DNA from: Bradyrhizobium septentrionale
GTDB taxonomy: Bacteria > Pseudomonadota > Alphaproteobacteria > Rhizobiales > Xanthobacteraceae
Direction of reading: 5' to 3'
Length of the DNA stretch: 64,000 bases
Assembly (NCBI RefSeq): GCF_011516645.4
Contig: NZ_CP088285.1
Location: forward strand, 8,140,501-8,204,500
The translations under genes and the position numbers were made by a program. Positions 1 through 11,047 of this stretch are shown one piece after another. The notes under the pieces are model-generated. The model was not told the DNA's origin, made no database searches, and saw only the letters and a program-made list of their open reading frames with translations. The stretch's first letter is position 1. Every line of letters begins with the position of its first letter.

Positions 1-1222
1 CGATCATGCCGACCTTGAGGGCGCCGGTGCGCCAGCGCTTGCGGATCCGCGCGTTCAGCACCGCGGCTTCCTTGCGTGGATGCGAGCCGATGATCAGGAT
101 CGCGTCGGCCTGGTCGATGCCGGCAATGGTCGGGTTGAAGATGTAGGAGCCGCGGCCCGCCTTGGCGTCGAACGCGTCGCCGCCCTGCACCGCCAGATTG
201 ACCGAGCCGAACTTCGCCAGCAGCTCCTTCAGCGCATACATTTCATCGACCGCGGCGAGATCGCCCGCGATGGCGCCGATCCGCTTGCCGTCAGTGCGGC
301 CGGCCTTGGCGGCGATGGCAGCAAAGGCTTCCTGCCAGGTCGCCGGCCTGAGCTGGCCGTTCTCACGCACATAGGGCCGGTCGAGGCGCTGCGTGCGCAG
401 GCCGTCGACGACGTGGCGGGTCTTGTCGGAGATCCACTCCTCGTTCACCGCCTCGTTGATGCGCGGCAGGATGCGCATCACCTCGCGGCCGCGGGTGTCG
501 ACGCGGATCGCAGAACCAACGCCGTCCATGACGTCGACCGACTGCGTCTTGCCGAGCTCCCAAGGCCGCGCCGCGAACGCATAGGGCTTCGAGGTCAGCG
601 CGCCGACCGGGCAGATGTCGACGAGGTTGCCCTGCAGCTCCGAGCTCAGCGCCTGCTCCAGATAGGTGGTGATCTCCATGTCCTCGCCGCGCCCGGTCGC
701 GCCCATTTCCGGCGCGCCGCAGACTTCGGCGGAGAAACGGACGCAGCGCGTGCACTGGATGCAGCGGTTCATCGAGGTCTTGACCAGCGCCCCGAGATAC
801 TTGTCCTCGACCGCGCGCTTGTTCTCGGCGAAACGGCTGGTGTCGACGCCGTAGCCCATCGCCTGGTCCTGCAGGTCGCACTCGCCGCCCTGATCGCAGA
901 TCGGGCAGTCCAGCGGATGGTTGATCAGCAGGAACTCCATCACGCCTTCGCGCGCCTTCCTGACCATCGGCGAACGGGTCGAGATCTCCGGCGGCTCACC
1001 CTTCGGGCCCGGACGGCAATCGCGCACGGCCCAGGCGCAGCTCGCGACCGGCTTCGGGCCGCCCTTCACCTCGACCAGGCACATCCGGCAATTGCCGGCG
1101 ATCGACAGCCGCTCGTGGTAGCAGAAGCGTGGAATCTCGGCGCCGGCCGCCTCGCACGCCTGCAGCAGCGTGTACTCCGGCGGCACATCGATCTCTTTGC
1201 CATCGATGATGATCTTGCTCAT
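1..1222 (-). CDS. nuoG: NADH-quinone oxidoreductase subunit G (5' part, cut by window edge)
   Basis: Large iron-sulfur subunit of the peripheral arm of respiratory complex I. It carries electrons from NuoF/NuoE through a chain of Fe-S clusters. Only the first 407 codons are in the window; the gene runs off the left edge. The N-terminus is a 2Fe-2S ferredoxin fold with cysteines at about residues 34, 45, 48 and 62. The His-Cys 4Fe-4S segment ([10 protein letters not shown]) and the NRCIQCTRC / DICPVGAL cluster segment follow, then the start of the molybdopterin-oxidoreductase-like domain. The ATG at 1222 opens [13 protein letters not shown], typical of the family. It lies 7 nt after the 165-codon gene upstream, so the genes are probably cotranscribed. 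Confidence 0.97.
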   Translation of the reverse strand, partial: MSKIIIDGKEIDVPPEYTLLQACEAAGAEIPRFCYHERLSIAGNCRMCLVEVKGGPKPVASCAWAVRDCRPGPKGEPPEISTRSPMVRKAREGVMEFLLINHPLDCPICDQGGECDLQDQAMGYGVDTSRFAENKRAVEDKYLGALVKTSMNRCIQCTRCVRFSAEVCGAPEMGATGRGEDMEITTYLEQALSSELQGNLVDICPVGALTSKPYAFAARPWELGKTQSVDVMDGVGSAIRVDTRGREVMRILPRINEAVNEEWISDKTRHVVDGLRTQRLDRPYVRENGQLRPATWQEAFAAIAAKAGRTDGKRIGAIAGDLAAVDEMYALKELLAKFGSVNLAVQGGDAFDAKAGRGSYIFNPTIAGIDQADAILIIGSHPRKEAAVLNARIRKRWRTGALKVGMI

Positions 1223-1229
1223 GTCTGTC

Positions 1230-1726
1230 TCAAGTCTTTCCGAGCTTGCAGCCGGGCGGTGCGACGCTGGCGGTTTTCAGTGAGGTCTTCACCCATTGCT
1301 GGGTGTCGGTGCCGTAGGTCGCGAGATAGGCGGGCTGCGCCTGGTTCTTCTCGCAGAGGAACGGCAAATGCGGCTTCAGATCGTAGTCACAGGACGCCTG
1401 CCATTCGCGCTTGTCCGCGAATGCGGCAAAGGTCTCCTCGCAGGCATAGAGGAAGTACGAGACAAAGCTCTCATACTGCGACCGCTCTTCGCGACTGCCG
1501 GCCTTGATAGCCTCGTAATCGGGCTGCGCGAATTTCGGGTTCTTGAAGGCGAGATCGGTGTAACCCAGAAACGCCGTGCGCGCAGCGGAGGCGCGGCTCG
1601 ACGAACGGATCTCGTTGATCTGCAGCAGGACTGCGCAAAAGCCGAGCAGCGCCACGGTCGCGTGCGCCATCTGCGCAAACGTCCCGTATCTCTGCCACCA
1701 TGCGGCTTTCTGCGTCATCGCCGTCA

Positions 1727-1727
<1 letters not shown>
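1230..1727 (-). CDS. Hypothetical single-pass membrane protein inside the nuo operon
   Basis: A 165-residue protein I do not recognise, encoded between nuoF and nuoG. One membrane segment is visible at about residues 20-38. The rest is a mainly hydrophilic domain with several aromatic residues and four cysteines (in ACEE, ASCD, FLCEK and PPGCK). Its ATG overlaps the nuoF stop codon as TAATG, which implies translational coupling, and nuoG starts 7 nt after its end. It is not one of the 14 core complex I subunits. The position suggests a lineage-specific accessory or assembly factor of complex I, but nothing in the sequence proves this. Confidence 0.8.
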
Positions 1728-3052
<1,325 letters not shown>

Positions 3053-3071
3053 GCTCAAAACTTTCCGAACA

Positions 3072-3236
3072 TCACCGATTGGCTTGGGAGTAAGCGAGCC
3101 CGGCGGCGCAGCCGCCGAACACGATGGCCCACAACAGGCTGGATTCCAGCGTCGCGTTCAGGCCGTAACGTTGCAGCAGGAACATGAATCCGGCCGCGAC
3201 AGAGCTATGCAGGGCGATCGTGCGCCAGGCCTTCAT
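3072..3236 (-). CDS. Small two-span membrane protein inside the nuo operon
   Basis: A 54-residue, very hydrophobic protein encoded between nuoE and nuoF. Two membrane segments are visible (about residues 5-23 and 33-49) joined by a short polar loop. I place the start at ATG 3236 because a strong ribosome-binding site (GGGGAGGG) lies 6 nt upstream. An in-frame ATG at 3293 would overlap the nuoE stop as TGATG and give 73 residues, so coupled translation from there is possible. It is not a known complex I subunit; in this position it may be an accessory or assembly peptide. nuoF begins 19 nt downstream. Confidence 0.7.
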   Translation of the reverse strand: MKAWRTIALHSSVAAGFMFLLQRYGLNATLESSLLWAIVFGGCAAGLAYSQANR

Positions 3237-3292
3237 CGCAGCCCTCCCCGCCTTGTTTTCCTGCCCGTTTGCCTGCACCTGAGTGGCCCGCA

Positions 3293-3904
3293 TCAGGTCG
3301 TTTCCTTCAGCGTGGTCGGACCGCCTGCGGGGGCCGAGAACTGACGGTCGATCTGCGGGCCCGGCTTCGGCGGATTGCCGGCGGCAAAACCGTCGAGCAC
3401 CTTGCCGAAGCTTTCCTTGGTCAGGTCCTCATAGGTGTCCTTCCAGATCAGCACCATCGGCGCGTTCACGCAGGCGCCTAAGCACTCGACCTCTTCCCAA
3501 GAGAAGTTGCCGTCCTTCGACAGCTGGAACGGATCGTGATGGATGCGATGCTGGCAGACCTCGATCAGGTCGGCGGCACCGCGCAGCCGGCACGGCGTGG
3601 TGCCGCACACCTGCACATGCGCCTTCTTGCCGACCGGCGAGAGCTGGAACATGGTGTAGAAGGTCGCGATCTCCAGCATGCGGATATGCGGCATCTCCAG
3701 CAGGTCGGCGACGGCGCGGATCGCGGCTTCCGACACCCAGCCGTCATGCTGCTCCTGGACGCGCCACAGGATCGCGATCGCAGCCGAAGCGTGGCGGCCC
3801 GGCGGATATTTCTCGATCTGCTTCTTGGCCCAGACGAGATTCTCGTCCGTGAACGTGAAGCTCGCGGGCTGCAATTCCTTCGGGGCAAGGCGGCGGACGG
3901 ACAT
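3293..3904 (-). CDS. nuoE: NADH-quinone oxidoreductase subunit E
   Basis: 24-kDa-type subunit of complex I, a thioredoxin-fold protein holding the 2Fe-2S cluster N1a next to NuoF. The four cluster ligands are visible: C100 and C105 (VCGTTPC), C141 and C145 (ECLGAC). The upstream helical region ([28 protein letters not shown]) matches the family. It is 203 residues long, with a C-terminal tail rich in Pro and Gly beyond the conserved fold. It lies 41 nt after nuoD, the widest gap inside this part of the operon. Confidence 0.97.
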   Translation of the reverse strand: MSVRRLAPKELQPASFTFTDENLVWAKKQIEKYPPGRHASAAIAILWRVQEQHDGWVSEAAIRAVADLLEMPHIRMLEIATFYTMFQLSPVGKKAHVQVCGTTPCRLRGAADLIEVCQHRIHHDPFQLSKDGNFSWEEVECLGACVNAPMVLIWKDTYEDLTKESFGKVLDGFAAGNPPKPGPQIDRQFSAPAGGPTTLKETT

Positions 3905-3945
3905 CGATCAAACTCTCATTGCGCGCGGTGCGGATGCGGACATCA

Positions 3946-5136
3946 TCACCGGTCGACTTCGCCGAACACGATGTCCAGCGAGCCCAGGATGGCGGAAACG
4001 TCGGCGAGCAGATGGCCCTTGCAGATGTGGTCCATCGCCTGCAGATGGGCGAAGCCGGGCGCGCGAATCTTGCACTTGTAGGGCTTGTTGGTGCCGTCGG
4101 CGACGAGATAGACGCCGAACTCGCCCTTCGGCGCCTCGACCGCGGCGTAGACCTCGCCAGCCGGCACGTGCACGCCTTCGGTGTAGAGCTTGAAGTGATG
4201 GATCAGCGCTTCCATCGAGCGCTTCATCTCACCGCGGCGCGGCGGCGCGATCTTGTTGTCCTCGACCACGACCGGGCCCTGCCCGTCCGGCGCCTTCAGC
4301 TTCTGGATGCACTGCTTCATGATGCGCACCGACTGGCGCATCTCTTCCATGCGGATCAGATAGCGGTCGTAGCAGTCGCCGTTCTTGCCGATCGGAATGT
4401 CGAAATCCATTTCGGCGTAGCACTCGTAAGGCTGCGACTTGCGCAGGTCCCACGCCGCGCCCGAGCCGCGCACCATCACGCCGGAGAAGCCCCACTCCCA
4501 GGCTTCCTTCAGTGGCACAACGCCGATGTCGACGTTGCGCTGCTTGAAGATGCGGTTGCCGGTCAGCAGCGTATCGAGATCGCCGACCACCTTGAGGAAC
4601 GGATCGCACCACGCCTCGATATCGTCGATCAGCTTCGGCGGCAGGTCCTGGTGCACGCCGCCGACGCGGAAGAACGCCGCGTGCATGCGCGAGCCCGAGG
4701 CGCGCTCATAGAACACCATCAGCTTTTCGCGCTCTTCAAAACCCCACAGCGGCGGGGTCAGCGCGCCGACGTCCATCGCCTGCGTGGTGACGTTGAGCAG
4801 ATGCGACAGGATGCGGCCGATCTCGCAATACAGCACGCGGATCAACTGGCCGCGGCGCGGCACTGATATGCCGAGCAGCTTTTCCGCCGCGAGGCAGAAC
4901 GCATGCTCCTGATTCATCGGCGCAACGTAGTCGAGCCGGTCGAAATAGGGAATCGCCTGCAGATAGGTCTTGTGCTCGATCAGCTTCTCGGTGCCGCGAT
5001 GAAGCAGGCCGATATGCGGATCGACGCGCTCGACCACTTCACCGTCGAGCTCCAGCACGAGGCGCAACACGCCGTGCGCCGCCGGATGCTGCGGACCGAA
5101 GTTGATAGTGAAGTTGCGAAGATTCTGTTCGTTCAT
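3946..5136 (-). CDS. nuoD: NADH-quinone oxidoreductase subunit D
   Basis: 49-kDa-type subunit of complex I, related to the large subunit of NiFe hydrogenases, forming much of the quinone-binding cavity together with NuoB. The start [22 protein letters not shown] and the segment [14 protein letters not shown] are diagnostic, as is the C-terminal [13 protein letters not shown]. It is 396 residues, the normal size for a NuoD that is not fused to NuoC. The start lies 2 nt after the nuoC stop, indicating coupling. Confidence 0.98.
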   Translation of the reverse strand: MNEQNLRNFTINFGPQHPAAHGVLRLVLELDGEVVERVDPHIGLLHRGTEKLIEHKTYLQAIPYFDRLDYVAPMNQEHAFCLAAEKLLGISVPRRGQLIRVLYCEIGRILSHLLNVTTQAMDVGALTPPLWGFEEREKLMVFYERASGSRMHAAFFRVGGVHQDLPPKLIDDIEAWCDPFLKVVGDLDTLLTGNRIFKQRNVDIGVVPLKEAWEWGFSGVMVRGSGAAWDLRKSQPYECYAEMDFDIPIGKNGDCYDRYLIRMEEMRQSVRIMKQCIQKLKAPDGQGPVVVEDNKIAPPRRGEMKRSMEALIHHFKLYTEGVHVPAGEVYAAVEAPKGEFGVYLVADGTNKPYKCKIRAPGFAHLQAMDHICKGHLLADVSAILGSLDIVFGEVDR

Positions 5137-5138
5137 GA

Positions 5139-5756
5139 TCAGGCCTTCGGCTCTGCCTTCGCCTTTTCGTCACCCGGCAAGGGGTAGTCGGCCCCTTCCC
5201 ACGGAGACAGGAAATCGAACTTGCGGAATTCCTGGTTGAGCCTGACAGGCTCGTACAGCACCCGCTTCTCCTGGTCGTCGTAGCGGACCTCGACGAAGCC
5301 GGTGAGCGGGAAATCCTTGCGCAACGGATGGCCGTCGAAGCCGTAATCCGTCAGCAGACGGCGCATGTCCGGATGCCCGGTGAAGATCACGCCGTAGAGA
5401 TCGTAGGTCTCGCGCTCGAACCAGTCGGCGCCCGGGAAGACGCCGATGATCGACGGCACCTGCGTGGTCTCGTCGGCCTGGCCGCGCAGCCGGATGCGCG
5501 CGTTCAGCGTCGGCGACAGCAGATGGTAGACGACATCGAAGCGCTTCTCGCGGCTCGGATAGTCGACCGCGGTCACATCGGTGAAGTTGACGAAGCGGCA
5601 GTTGGGATCGTCACGCAGAAAAGTGACGACGTCCACGATTCTGCCAATCTCGACGTCGATAGTGAGTTGATTGAACGCGACCGAGTGCGCGGTGGCGGCG
5701 CCCGGAAGCGCGCTCACGATCGTCTGCCCAAGGGAGTCGAGCTTGCCGTCGTCCAT
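5139..5756 (-). CDS. nuoC: NADH-quinone oxidoreductase subunit C
   Basis: 30-kDa-type subunit of complex I, a structural part of the quinone-reducing module. The protein is 205 residues from ATG 5756 ([17 protein letters not shown]). The family signature [20 protein letters not shown] lies around the middle, and the fold ends in [16 protein letters not shown] plus an acidic/basic tail. The open frame extends far upstream of this ATG, but that part lies inside nuoB, so it is not coding. nuoB ends 10 nt upstream. Confidence 0.96.
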   Translation of the reverse strand: MDDGKLDSLGQTIVSALPGAATAHSVAFNQLTIDVEIGRIVDVVTFLRDDPNCRFVNFTDVTAVDYPSREKRFDVVYHLLSPTLNARIRLRGQADETTQVPSIIGVFPGADWFERETYDLYGVIFTGHPDMRRLLTDYGFDGHPLRKDFPLTGFVEVRYDDQEKRVLYEPVRLNQEFRKFDFLSPWEGADYPLPGDEKAKAEPKA

Positions 5757-5766
5757 GCCTGAAACC

Positions 5767-6357
5767 TTAGCGTTCGATGGTGCCGATACGGCGGATCTTC
5801 TTCTGCAGCAACAGCACGCCGTAGAGCAGCGCTTCCGCCGTGGGCGGGCAGCCCGGCACGTAGATGTCGATCGGCACGATGCGGTCGCAGCCGCGCACCA
5901 CCGAGTAGGAATAATGGTAGTAGCCGCCGCCATTGGCGCATGAGCCCATCGAGATGACGTAGCGCGGCTCCGGCATCTGGTCATAGACCTTGCGCAGCGC
6001 GGGCGCCATCTTGTTGGTCAGGGTGCCCGCGACGATCATCACGTCGGACTGCCGCGGCGAGGCACGCGGCGCAAAGCCGAAGCGCTCGACGTCGTAGCGC
6101 GGCATCGAGACCTGCATCATCTCGACTGCGCAGCAGGCGAGACCGAAGGTCATCCACATCAGCGAGCCGGTGCGCGCCCAGGTGATGAGGTCGTCGGCGG
6201 CGGCGACGAAGAAGCCCTTGTCGGACAGCTCGTGATTGACCTCGAGGAAGAACGGATCATTGGCGCCGACCGGCCTGCCGGTCGACGGATCGAGAATGCC
6301 CTTCGGAGCCTGCGCGATCGCCGGCTGCGAGGATGCGGCGGTGGGGCTCAATCCCAT
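5767..6357 (-). CDS. nuoB: NADH-quinone oxidoreductase subunit B
   Basis: 20-kDa-type subunit of complex I carrying the terminal 4Fe-4S cluster N2, which reduces quinone. Tandem cysteines C75-C76 ([11 protein letters not shown]), the cysteine in MGSCANGGG and the one in [14 protein letters not shown] are the cluster ligands. I chose ATG 6357 (MGLSPTAAS, 196 residues). GAAAGG lies 9 nt upstream, and the ATG overlaps the nuoA end as ATGGGATTGA. A further in-frame ATG seven codons upstream lies inside nuoA and has no clear ribosome-binding site. Confidence 0.96.
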   Translation of the reverse strand: MGLSPTAASSQPAIAQAPKGILDPSTGRPVGANDPFFLEVNHELSDKGFFVAAADDLITWARTGSLMWMTFGLACCAVEMMQVSMPRYDVERFGFAPRASPRQSDVMIVAGTLTNKMAPALRKVYDQMPEPRYVISMGSCANGGGYYHYSYSVVRGCDRIVPIDIYVPGCPPTAEALLYGVLLLQKKIRRIGTIER

Positions 6358-6713
6358 TCGAGCGCGCCTTTCTTCCATTCATATGCAAACCCGACCGTCA
6401 GCACGGCCAGGAACACCATCATCGACCAGAAGCCGGTCGCGCCGAGCTTTCCGAACGCCACCGCCCAGGGGAACAGGAACGCCACTTCGAGGTCGAAGAT
6501 GATGAAGAGGATCGCCACCAGATAGAAGCGGACGTCGAACTTCATGCGGGCGTCGTCAAAAGCGTTGAATCCGCATTCATAGGCGGACAGCTTTTCCGGG
6601 TCCGGCGACTGGAACGCGACCAGGAACGGCGCGATCAGAAGCGCCAGACCGATCAGGCTGGCGACTCCGATAAACACCACAAGTGGGAGGTAATTTTGCA
6701 GGATGCCGGTCAT
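6348..6713 (-). CDS. nuoA: NADH-quinone oxidoreductase subunit A
   Basis: Small membrane subunit of complex I with three transmembrane helices, first gene of the operon. The 121-residue product starts [17 protein letters not shown] at ATG 6713. The conserved loop [22 protein letters not shown] precedes the second helix. The open frame extends 33 codons further upstream, but that stretch has no conserved features. The operon promoter should lie in 6714-6927, between this start and the marR-type gene. Confidence 0.96.
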   Translation of the reverse strand: MTGILQNYLPLVVFIGVASLIGLALLIAPFLVAFQSPDPEKLSAYECGFNAFDDARMKFDVRFYLVAILFIIFDLEVAFLFPWAVAFGKLGATGFWSMMVFLAVLTVGFAYEWKKGALEWD

Positions 6714-6927
6714 CGGCGAGGCCTTCTTGCTGCGGTTTCGGACGTGCCGCAGATTCGTTGATTGGAATTGTTCTTGAGGCTTTAGCGCAGCGCAACAGGG
6801 GGCGCAAGACAAGCTATTTTGACGCTTTTACCGTCCTTCCTGCGGGCTCTCGGCCCGATCAGGCGGCAGCACTTGCCTCAATCGGCAACGCTGCGTCGGC
6901 GATCCGGTGCCCTCCGCGCTCGCCATA

Positions 6928-7443
6928 TCAGCCCAGCTCCCGCTCGGCGGCGAGCATCTCGGCGGCGATCTCCGTCAGCCGATCGACATGTCCGAGCAGC
7001 AGCGCAAGTTCCTGTGGGGTAAGCTGTTCCAGCAGGCGCCGGTTTCGCTCCTGCGCACCGGCCACGATCGCGTCATGGGCGGCGAGGCCCGTCTTGGTCA
7101 GCGAGACCAGGGTTTCGCGGTTGTCGCGCGGGTTGGCCGCCTTGGCCACCAGCTTGCGCGCGACGAGCTCGGCGAGCGCCCGGCTGATCTGGCCCTTGTC
7201 CATGCCGACGGCTTCGGCCAGCCGCACCACGCTCATCGGCGGCCGCCGGCCGAGCGAGGCGACCAGGCCGAACTCGACCGAGGACAGCCCGGCGAGCCGC
7301 TTGTAACGCAACATCGCACCGCGCTTGAGCAGGTTCGCCAGCACCATCAGCCGCGACGACATCATCGCGGTGATCGGCGCCAGCTCGGCGTCGACCACGG
7401 CTTCCGGCGGCAACGCCCTCTCCGTCCTGAGCTTCTCGGTCAT
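6928..7443 (-). CDS. MarR-family transcriptional regulator
   Basis: Winged-helix repressor of 171 residues. The HTH and wing are visible in the middle: LSSVEFGLVASLGRRPPMSV, then VGMDKGQISRALAELVARKLV with the helix pair, then NPRDNRETLVSLTKTG as the wing. Dimerisation helices flank this region. ATG 7443 is preceded by GAGG at about 7 nt; an in-frame TTG sits two codons upstream. It is transcribed away from the Rieske oxygenase gene, and two matching palindromes lie in the shared 130-nt control region. It therefore most likely represses that oxygenase and itself. The ligand is unknown but is probably an aromatic substrate of the oxygenase. Confidence 0.92.
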   Translation of the reverse strand: MTEKLRTERALPPEAVVDAELAPITAMMSSRLMVLANLLKRGAMLRYKRLAGLSSVEFGLVASLGRRPPMSVVRLAEAVGMDKGQISRALAELVARKLVAKAANPRDNRETLVSLTKTGLAAHDAIVAGAQERNRRLLEQLTPQELALLLGHVDRLTEIAAEMLAAERELG

Positions 7444-7490
7444 CGCCAACCTCTGCCAACAAAGCCACGCGCTGCCAAGCTAATCGATAT

Positions 7491-7530
7491 CGTTGACACT
7501 GTCATCGATCTATCGTTGACTTCATCAACG
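7491..7530. promoter_or_regulatory. Two tandem 17-bp palindromic operators between marR-type and oxygenase genes
   Basis: Two copies of the pattern CGTTGA-N5-TCANCG lie at 7491-7507 (CGTTGA CACTG TCATCG, one mismatch) and 7514-7530 (CGTTGA CTTCA TCAACG, perfect). Their starts are 23 bp apart, about two helix turns. They sit in the divergent control region, and the first overlaps a TTGACA hexamer at 7493-7498. The size and symmetry fit a MarR dimer site; binding is inferred. Confidence 0.7.
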
Positions 7531-7573
7531 ACAGCGCGACCGCGGGCACCAGACCAACGGCGGGAGGAACAAC

Positions 7574-8764
7574 ATGACGATCACCCAGCGAGACCGCGAT
7601 CTCGGCACGGCCTATGCGATGAAGCCGTCGACCACCCGGACCGAGCTCACCTCCGTCGTCCGCGGCACGCCGATGGGCGAGCTGCTGCGCCGCTACTGGC
7701 ACCCGGTCGGCCTCGCCGGCGACGCCACCGATATCCCCAGAAAAGTCCGCGCGCTTGGCGAGGATCTGGTCCTGTTCCGCGACCGGCATGGCCGGATCGG
7801 ACTGCTGCATGCCCGTTGCTGCCATCGCGGCACCACTCTCTATTACGGCAAGGTCGAGGAAGACGGCATTCGCTGCTGCTATCACGGCTGGAAGTTCGAC
7901 ACCGAGGGCCGCTGCGTCGAACAGCCCTGCGAGCCCGAAGGCGGCCTGTTCAAGGACAGAGTGCGCCAGCCCTGGTATCCGGTGCAGGAACGCTACGGCC
8001 TGATCTTCGCCTACATGGGCCCGGCCGAGAAGAAGCCGGTGCTGCCGCGCTACGAATGCCTCGAGACCATGGACGACGGCGAGTTCGTCGAGGCCGACGA
8101 TTCCTCGGTCGGCGGCGGCGGCCCGGCCGTGATCCCCTGCAACTGGCTGCAGCATTTCGAGAACGTCGCCGACCCCTACCACGTGCCGGTGCTGCACGGC
8201 TCGTTCTCAGGGCCGCAGTTCACCACCATGATGGCCTCGATGCCCGAGGTGAAGTTCGAGATGTCGCCGCGCGGCGTCGCGGTGCGCTCGATCCGCAGGC
8301 AGGACGACGGCAAGGTGTTTTACCGCGTCACCGAGGCCGCCCTCCCCACGCTGCGCGTCGTGCCCAATCCGCGGGTCGCGCAATTCGCCCGCGTCGAATC
8401 GATCGGCTGGACCTTGCCGATCGACGACATCTCGTTCCGCATCTACGTCGCCGGCCGGGTCAAGAATTCAGGCGATATCGGCCGCATGCGCTCGAAGTTC
8501 AACGGCAAGTTCTGGTGGGACATGACGGAGCAGGAGCACCAGCAATTCCCCGGCGACTATGAGGCCCAGGTCGGCCAGGGACCGGTGACGGTCCATTCCG
8601 AAGAGCATTTTGGCCAGAGCGACCGCGGCATCCTGATGGTCCGCCGGATGCTTGGCGAGCAGCTCGAGGCGCTCGCCGCCGGCCGCGACCCGATCGGCGT
8701 GTCGTTCGACGCCGACGCGACGCCGGTCGAATTCGAGGCGGGGAATTACAACCGCGAAGCCTAA
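7574..8764 (+). CDS. Rieske-type aromatic ring oxygenase, alpha subunit
   Basis: Non-haem iron oxygenase of 396 residues, phthalate-dioxygenase-like in layout. The Rieske 2Fe-2S ligands are C82-x-H84 and C101-x2-H104. The mononuclear iron triad appears as D200-x2-H203-x4-H208 (NVADPYHVPVLH). A strong ribosome-binding site (GGGAGGA) precedes ATG 7574. No reductase or ferredoxin gene lies beside it, so electrons must come from partners encoded elsewhere. The divergent MarR gene and its twin operators suggest substrate-inducible expression. The substrate cannot be read from the sequence; an aromatic or heterocyclic acid is the usual case. Confidence 0.93.
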   Translation: MTITQRDRDLGTAYAMKPSTTRTELTSVVRGTPMGELLRRYWHPVGLAGDATDIPRKVRALGEDLVLFRDRHGRIGLLHARCCHRGTTLYYGKVEEDGIRCCYHGWKFDTEGRCVEQPCEPEGGLFKDRVRQPWYPVQERYGLIFAYMGPAEKKPVLPRYECLETMDDGEFVEADDSSVGGGGPAVIPCNWLQHFENVADPYHVPVLHGSFSGPQFTTMMASMPEVKFEMSPRGVAVRSIRRQDDGKVFYRVTEAALPTLRVVPNPRVAQFARVESIGWTLPIDDISFRIYVAGRVKNSGDIGRMRSKFNGKFWWDMTEQEHQQFPGDYEAQVGQGPVTVHSEEHFGQSDRGILMVRRMLGEQLEALAAGRDPIGVSFDADATPVEFEAGNYNREA

Positions 8765-8862
8765 GTTCCGCGCGCAAGCAAACAAGAACAAAGACGATCG
8801 GGGGGCGCGCTGCTGTTCGTCTGGGCCGCGCGCTGGATCCGATCGGATATCGCGCGCGCCAG

Positions 8863-9768
8863 TTAAGCAGCCATGAAGGCCAGCAGGTCGGACATCAAGC
8901 GCGCGCTGTGCGTCAGCGGCAAAGCGTGCGGCGCGCCTTCATAGACGGAAAGCTTGCTGCCCTTGATCAGCGCCGCGGTCTTGGCGCCGGTCAGCTCGAG
9001 CGGTGCGCTGGCATCCTTGTCGCCGTGCACGATCAGCGTCGGGCGATCGATCCCCCTGGCCGCCGCGCGCAGATCGGCAAAGGAGATCGTTCTGCGGCAG
9101 GCCAGCGCCACCGGCAGCGGCACGCTCAGCATCATCTCCCTGATCCAGGCCCGCGTGACCTCGGGCGTGTCGAGCATGAAAAACGGCGCCTCGTTCTCGC
9201 CCATCCATCTCGGGAAGTCCTGCGCAATCGCGGCATTCTGCGCGTCGATCATCGGCTTCGGAACTGCGTCGGGATTATCCTCCGTCTGCACCAGGAACGG
9301 CGTGGTCGGCGCCACTAGGACCAATCGCGCGATGCGTTCCCCGCCGTGACGCGCCAGATAGTTCACCGCCTCGATCGATCCCATCGAATGCGCAACCAGT
9401 GTCACGTCGCGCAGGTCGCGCTGCTCGATCACGGCAGCGACGTCATCGGTCAGCGTGTCGAGATCGTAGCCCGTCATCGGCATGTCGGAGCGGCCATGGC
9501 CGCGCCGGTCCGGTGCGACGCAGCGATACCCCTTGGCATTGAGCGCCACGATGTGACTGCCCCAGATGCCGGAATTAAATGTCCAGGCGGCGAGCAGCAG
9601 CACCGGCCGGCCTGCACCCCAATCCTGCACGAACAGCGAGGTGCCATCCCTCGCCGTCACGCGCGATTGGCGCGCCGGCTGCGGCGGCGTGGTTTGCGCG
9701 TCGGCAGGCGCGGCCGCAGCGAGAGCGGTGCCAAGCAATGTTGCTTCGAGGACTGTTCGACGATTCAT
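8863..9768 (-). CDS. Exported alpha/beta hydrolase (non-haem haloperoxidase/arylesterase type)
   Basis: Alpha/beta-hydrolase fold enzyme of 301 residues. The start ATG 9768 follows GGGAG by 9 nt and opens MNRRTVLEATLLGTALAAAA, a Tat-like signal ending near PADAQ. The nucleophile elbow is AHSMGS, the acid is in HGDKDAS and the histidine is in GAPHALPL. The segment PDRRGHGRSDMP is typical of the haloperoxidase/esterase branch. An open frame continues 26 codons upstream without conserved features. It lies on the same strand as the LytTR regulator gene, 125 nt downstream of it. Confidence 0.88.
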   Translation of the reverse strand: MNRRTVLEATLLGTALAAAAPADAQTTPPQPARQSRVTARDGTSLFVQDWGAGRPVLLLAAWTFNSGIWGSHIVALNAKGYRCVAPDRRGHGRSDMPMTGYDLDTLTDDVAAVIEQRDLRDVTLVAHSMGSIEAVNYLARHGGERIARLVLVAPTTPFLVQTEDNPDAVPKPMIDAQNAAIAQDFPRWMGENEAPFFMLDTPEVTRAWIREMMLSVPLPVALACRRTISFADLRAAARGIDRPTLIVHGDKDASAPLELTGAKTAALIKGSKLSVYEGAPHALPLTHSARLMSDLLAFMAA

Positions 9769-9893
9769 CTCAGATCTCCCTTGCGGATCGGCCGTGACGT
9801 GAACGCCACCGATCGACCGATCATCGCAAAACGATGTCGTGCGCACGATTACGCGCGAGGTAATCGGGCTGGAGACGCCAACCCTGCCGGGAT

Positions 9894-10859
9894 TTACCCG
9901 TTCGAATTTTCCGTGAAGGTCGCCACGACGTTCCGATAGCGCTTGCTGCCGGCGAGCGTCTCGCCATTGTCCATGCGCAGCAAGAAGTCGCCCGCCGGAC
10001 GATGCTCGACGGCCACGACCCGCGCTGGATTCACCAGTCTCGCCCGATGCACGCGGACAAGGCCGAACGGCTGGAGCCGATCCTGCTCGCGCGCCAGCGT
10101 GCTGCGGATAAGACGGCGTCCGTTGGGAAGACTGAATTCGACATAGTTGCCGGCGGACGTCACGGCCACGATGTCGCGGGGATCGATCCGAAAGCTCGTC
10201 GCGCCATCCCGCAGCCAGAGGCTGGGGTTGGCGGCGTCGACGGGCGGCTCGGCCACCGGCGGTGCAGACACCTCGGCGGTCAGCGCCGGCGCCGCTGATA
10301 TCACCGCCCCCCTGCGATCCATCAACCAGATCACCACTGCCACCATCACCGACGAGACAATGTCCTTCTGGAACTCATGCGGAAATGCCGTCATCCAATG
10401 AAACGAATAGACATCGGCCAGCAACAGCTTGCGCAACCCGACCATGGTGACGAGATGCGCGAACGCGTAGAGCAGCGTCGCCGCCCCCGCCAGCGTGACG
10501 GCCATCACGCGGCTGCGCCGAAGACGCAATTGTGCGACGCCGCTTCGCAGGAGTGGCAGAAACAGGATCCACGCAACGGCGCTCGTCATCTCGAGCAGCA
10601 CGGGCGTGCGCAATGGTGCGAACCCCGCGGACGGCTTGAACTCGTTGACCGAGGAGAAGACGTTGACCACGCCACTCGCCACGATCAGCAGCGCCACCCA
10701 GCCATAGGCGAGCATCGAGGCGCGCTCCGCCCCGCTCCATCGCATTGCCGTCACATCGGGTCGATTTTCGTCCCTGGAATCGGGTTGCTCGTCCCAAGAC
10801 CGCTCGACGCGACGACCTGTCACCGGTTCAATGGAATTCTCTGGCTGCGTCGTCGGCAT
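9894..10859 (-). CDS. Membrane-anchored LytTR DNA-binding regulator
   Basis: Regulator of about 321 residues with an N-terminal block of roughly four membrane helices and a C-terminal LytTR DNA-binding domain (FRIDPRDIVAVTSAGNYVEF through VRVHRARLVNPARV to SKRYRNVVATF). LytTR domains bind short direct repeats through a beta-type fold. No kinase or receiver domain is present, so it may sense a signal directly in the membrane. I prefer ATG 10859 (MPTTQPEN); the frame is open further upstream to 11030 and a later ATG exists at 10748, so the start is uncertain. It is divergent from the FAD oxidase gene. Confidence 0.82.
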   Translation of the reverse strand: MPTTQPENSIEPVTGRRVERSWDEQPDSRDENRPDVTAMRWSGAERASMLAYGWVALLIVASGVVNVFSSVNEFKPSAGFAPLRTPVLLEMTSAVAWILFLPLLRSGVAQLRLRRSRVMAVTLAGAATLLYAFAHLVTMVGLRKLLLADVYSFHWMTAFPHEFQKDIVSSVMVAVVIWLMDRRGAVISAAPALTAEVSAPPVAEPPVDAANPSLWLRDGATSFRIDPRDIVAVTSAGNYVEFSLPNGRRLIRSTLAREQDRLQPFGLVRVHRARLVNPARVVAVEHRPAGDFLLRMDNGETLAGSKRYRNVVATFTENSNG

Positions 10860-11047
10860 GTCGGGATGGAATAGATGGTGCAACTCGTCAGGTCGTCTGC
10901 CCCGGTGGTCAGGTCGGGGACCCAACTGCGATCCGTCACTCAAGCCGGTCTTTATCACAGGCAAGCGAACGTCGTCCCGCAAAGCAGGATGGTGAGCCGT
11001 CCGGACGGCGTGAAAATCGGCTCTGCTCACGGACCGGTGACCGGCCG

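Noticed and set aside
80..1507. Long plus-strand open frame opposite nuoG
   Set aside because: It is the antisense of nuoG and the small gene after it. High-GC coding DNA gives long antisense frames, and its protein is Arg/Ala-rich with no features. The same applies to the long plus-strand frames opposite nuoF (1700-3187), nuoD (3919-4866) and lon (34409-36616).
6907..8562. 551-residue plus-strand frame overlapping the MarR and Rieske genes
   Set aside because: It runs in the wrong frame through two genes with complete family signatures; the translated sequence is low-complexity Arg/Pro/Ala.
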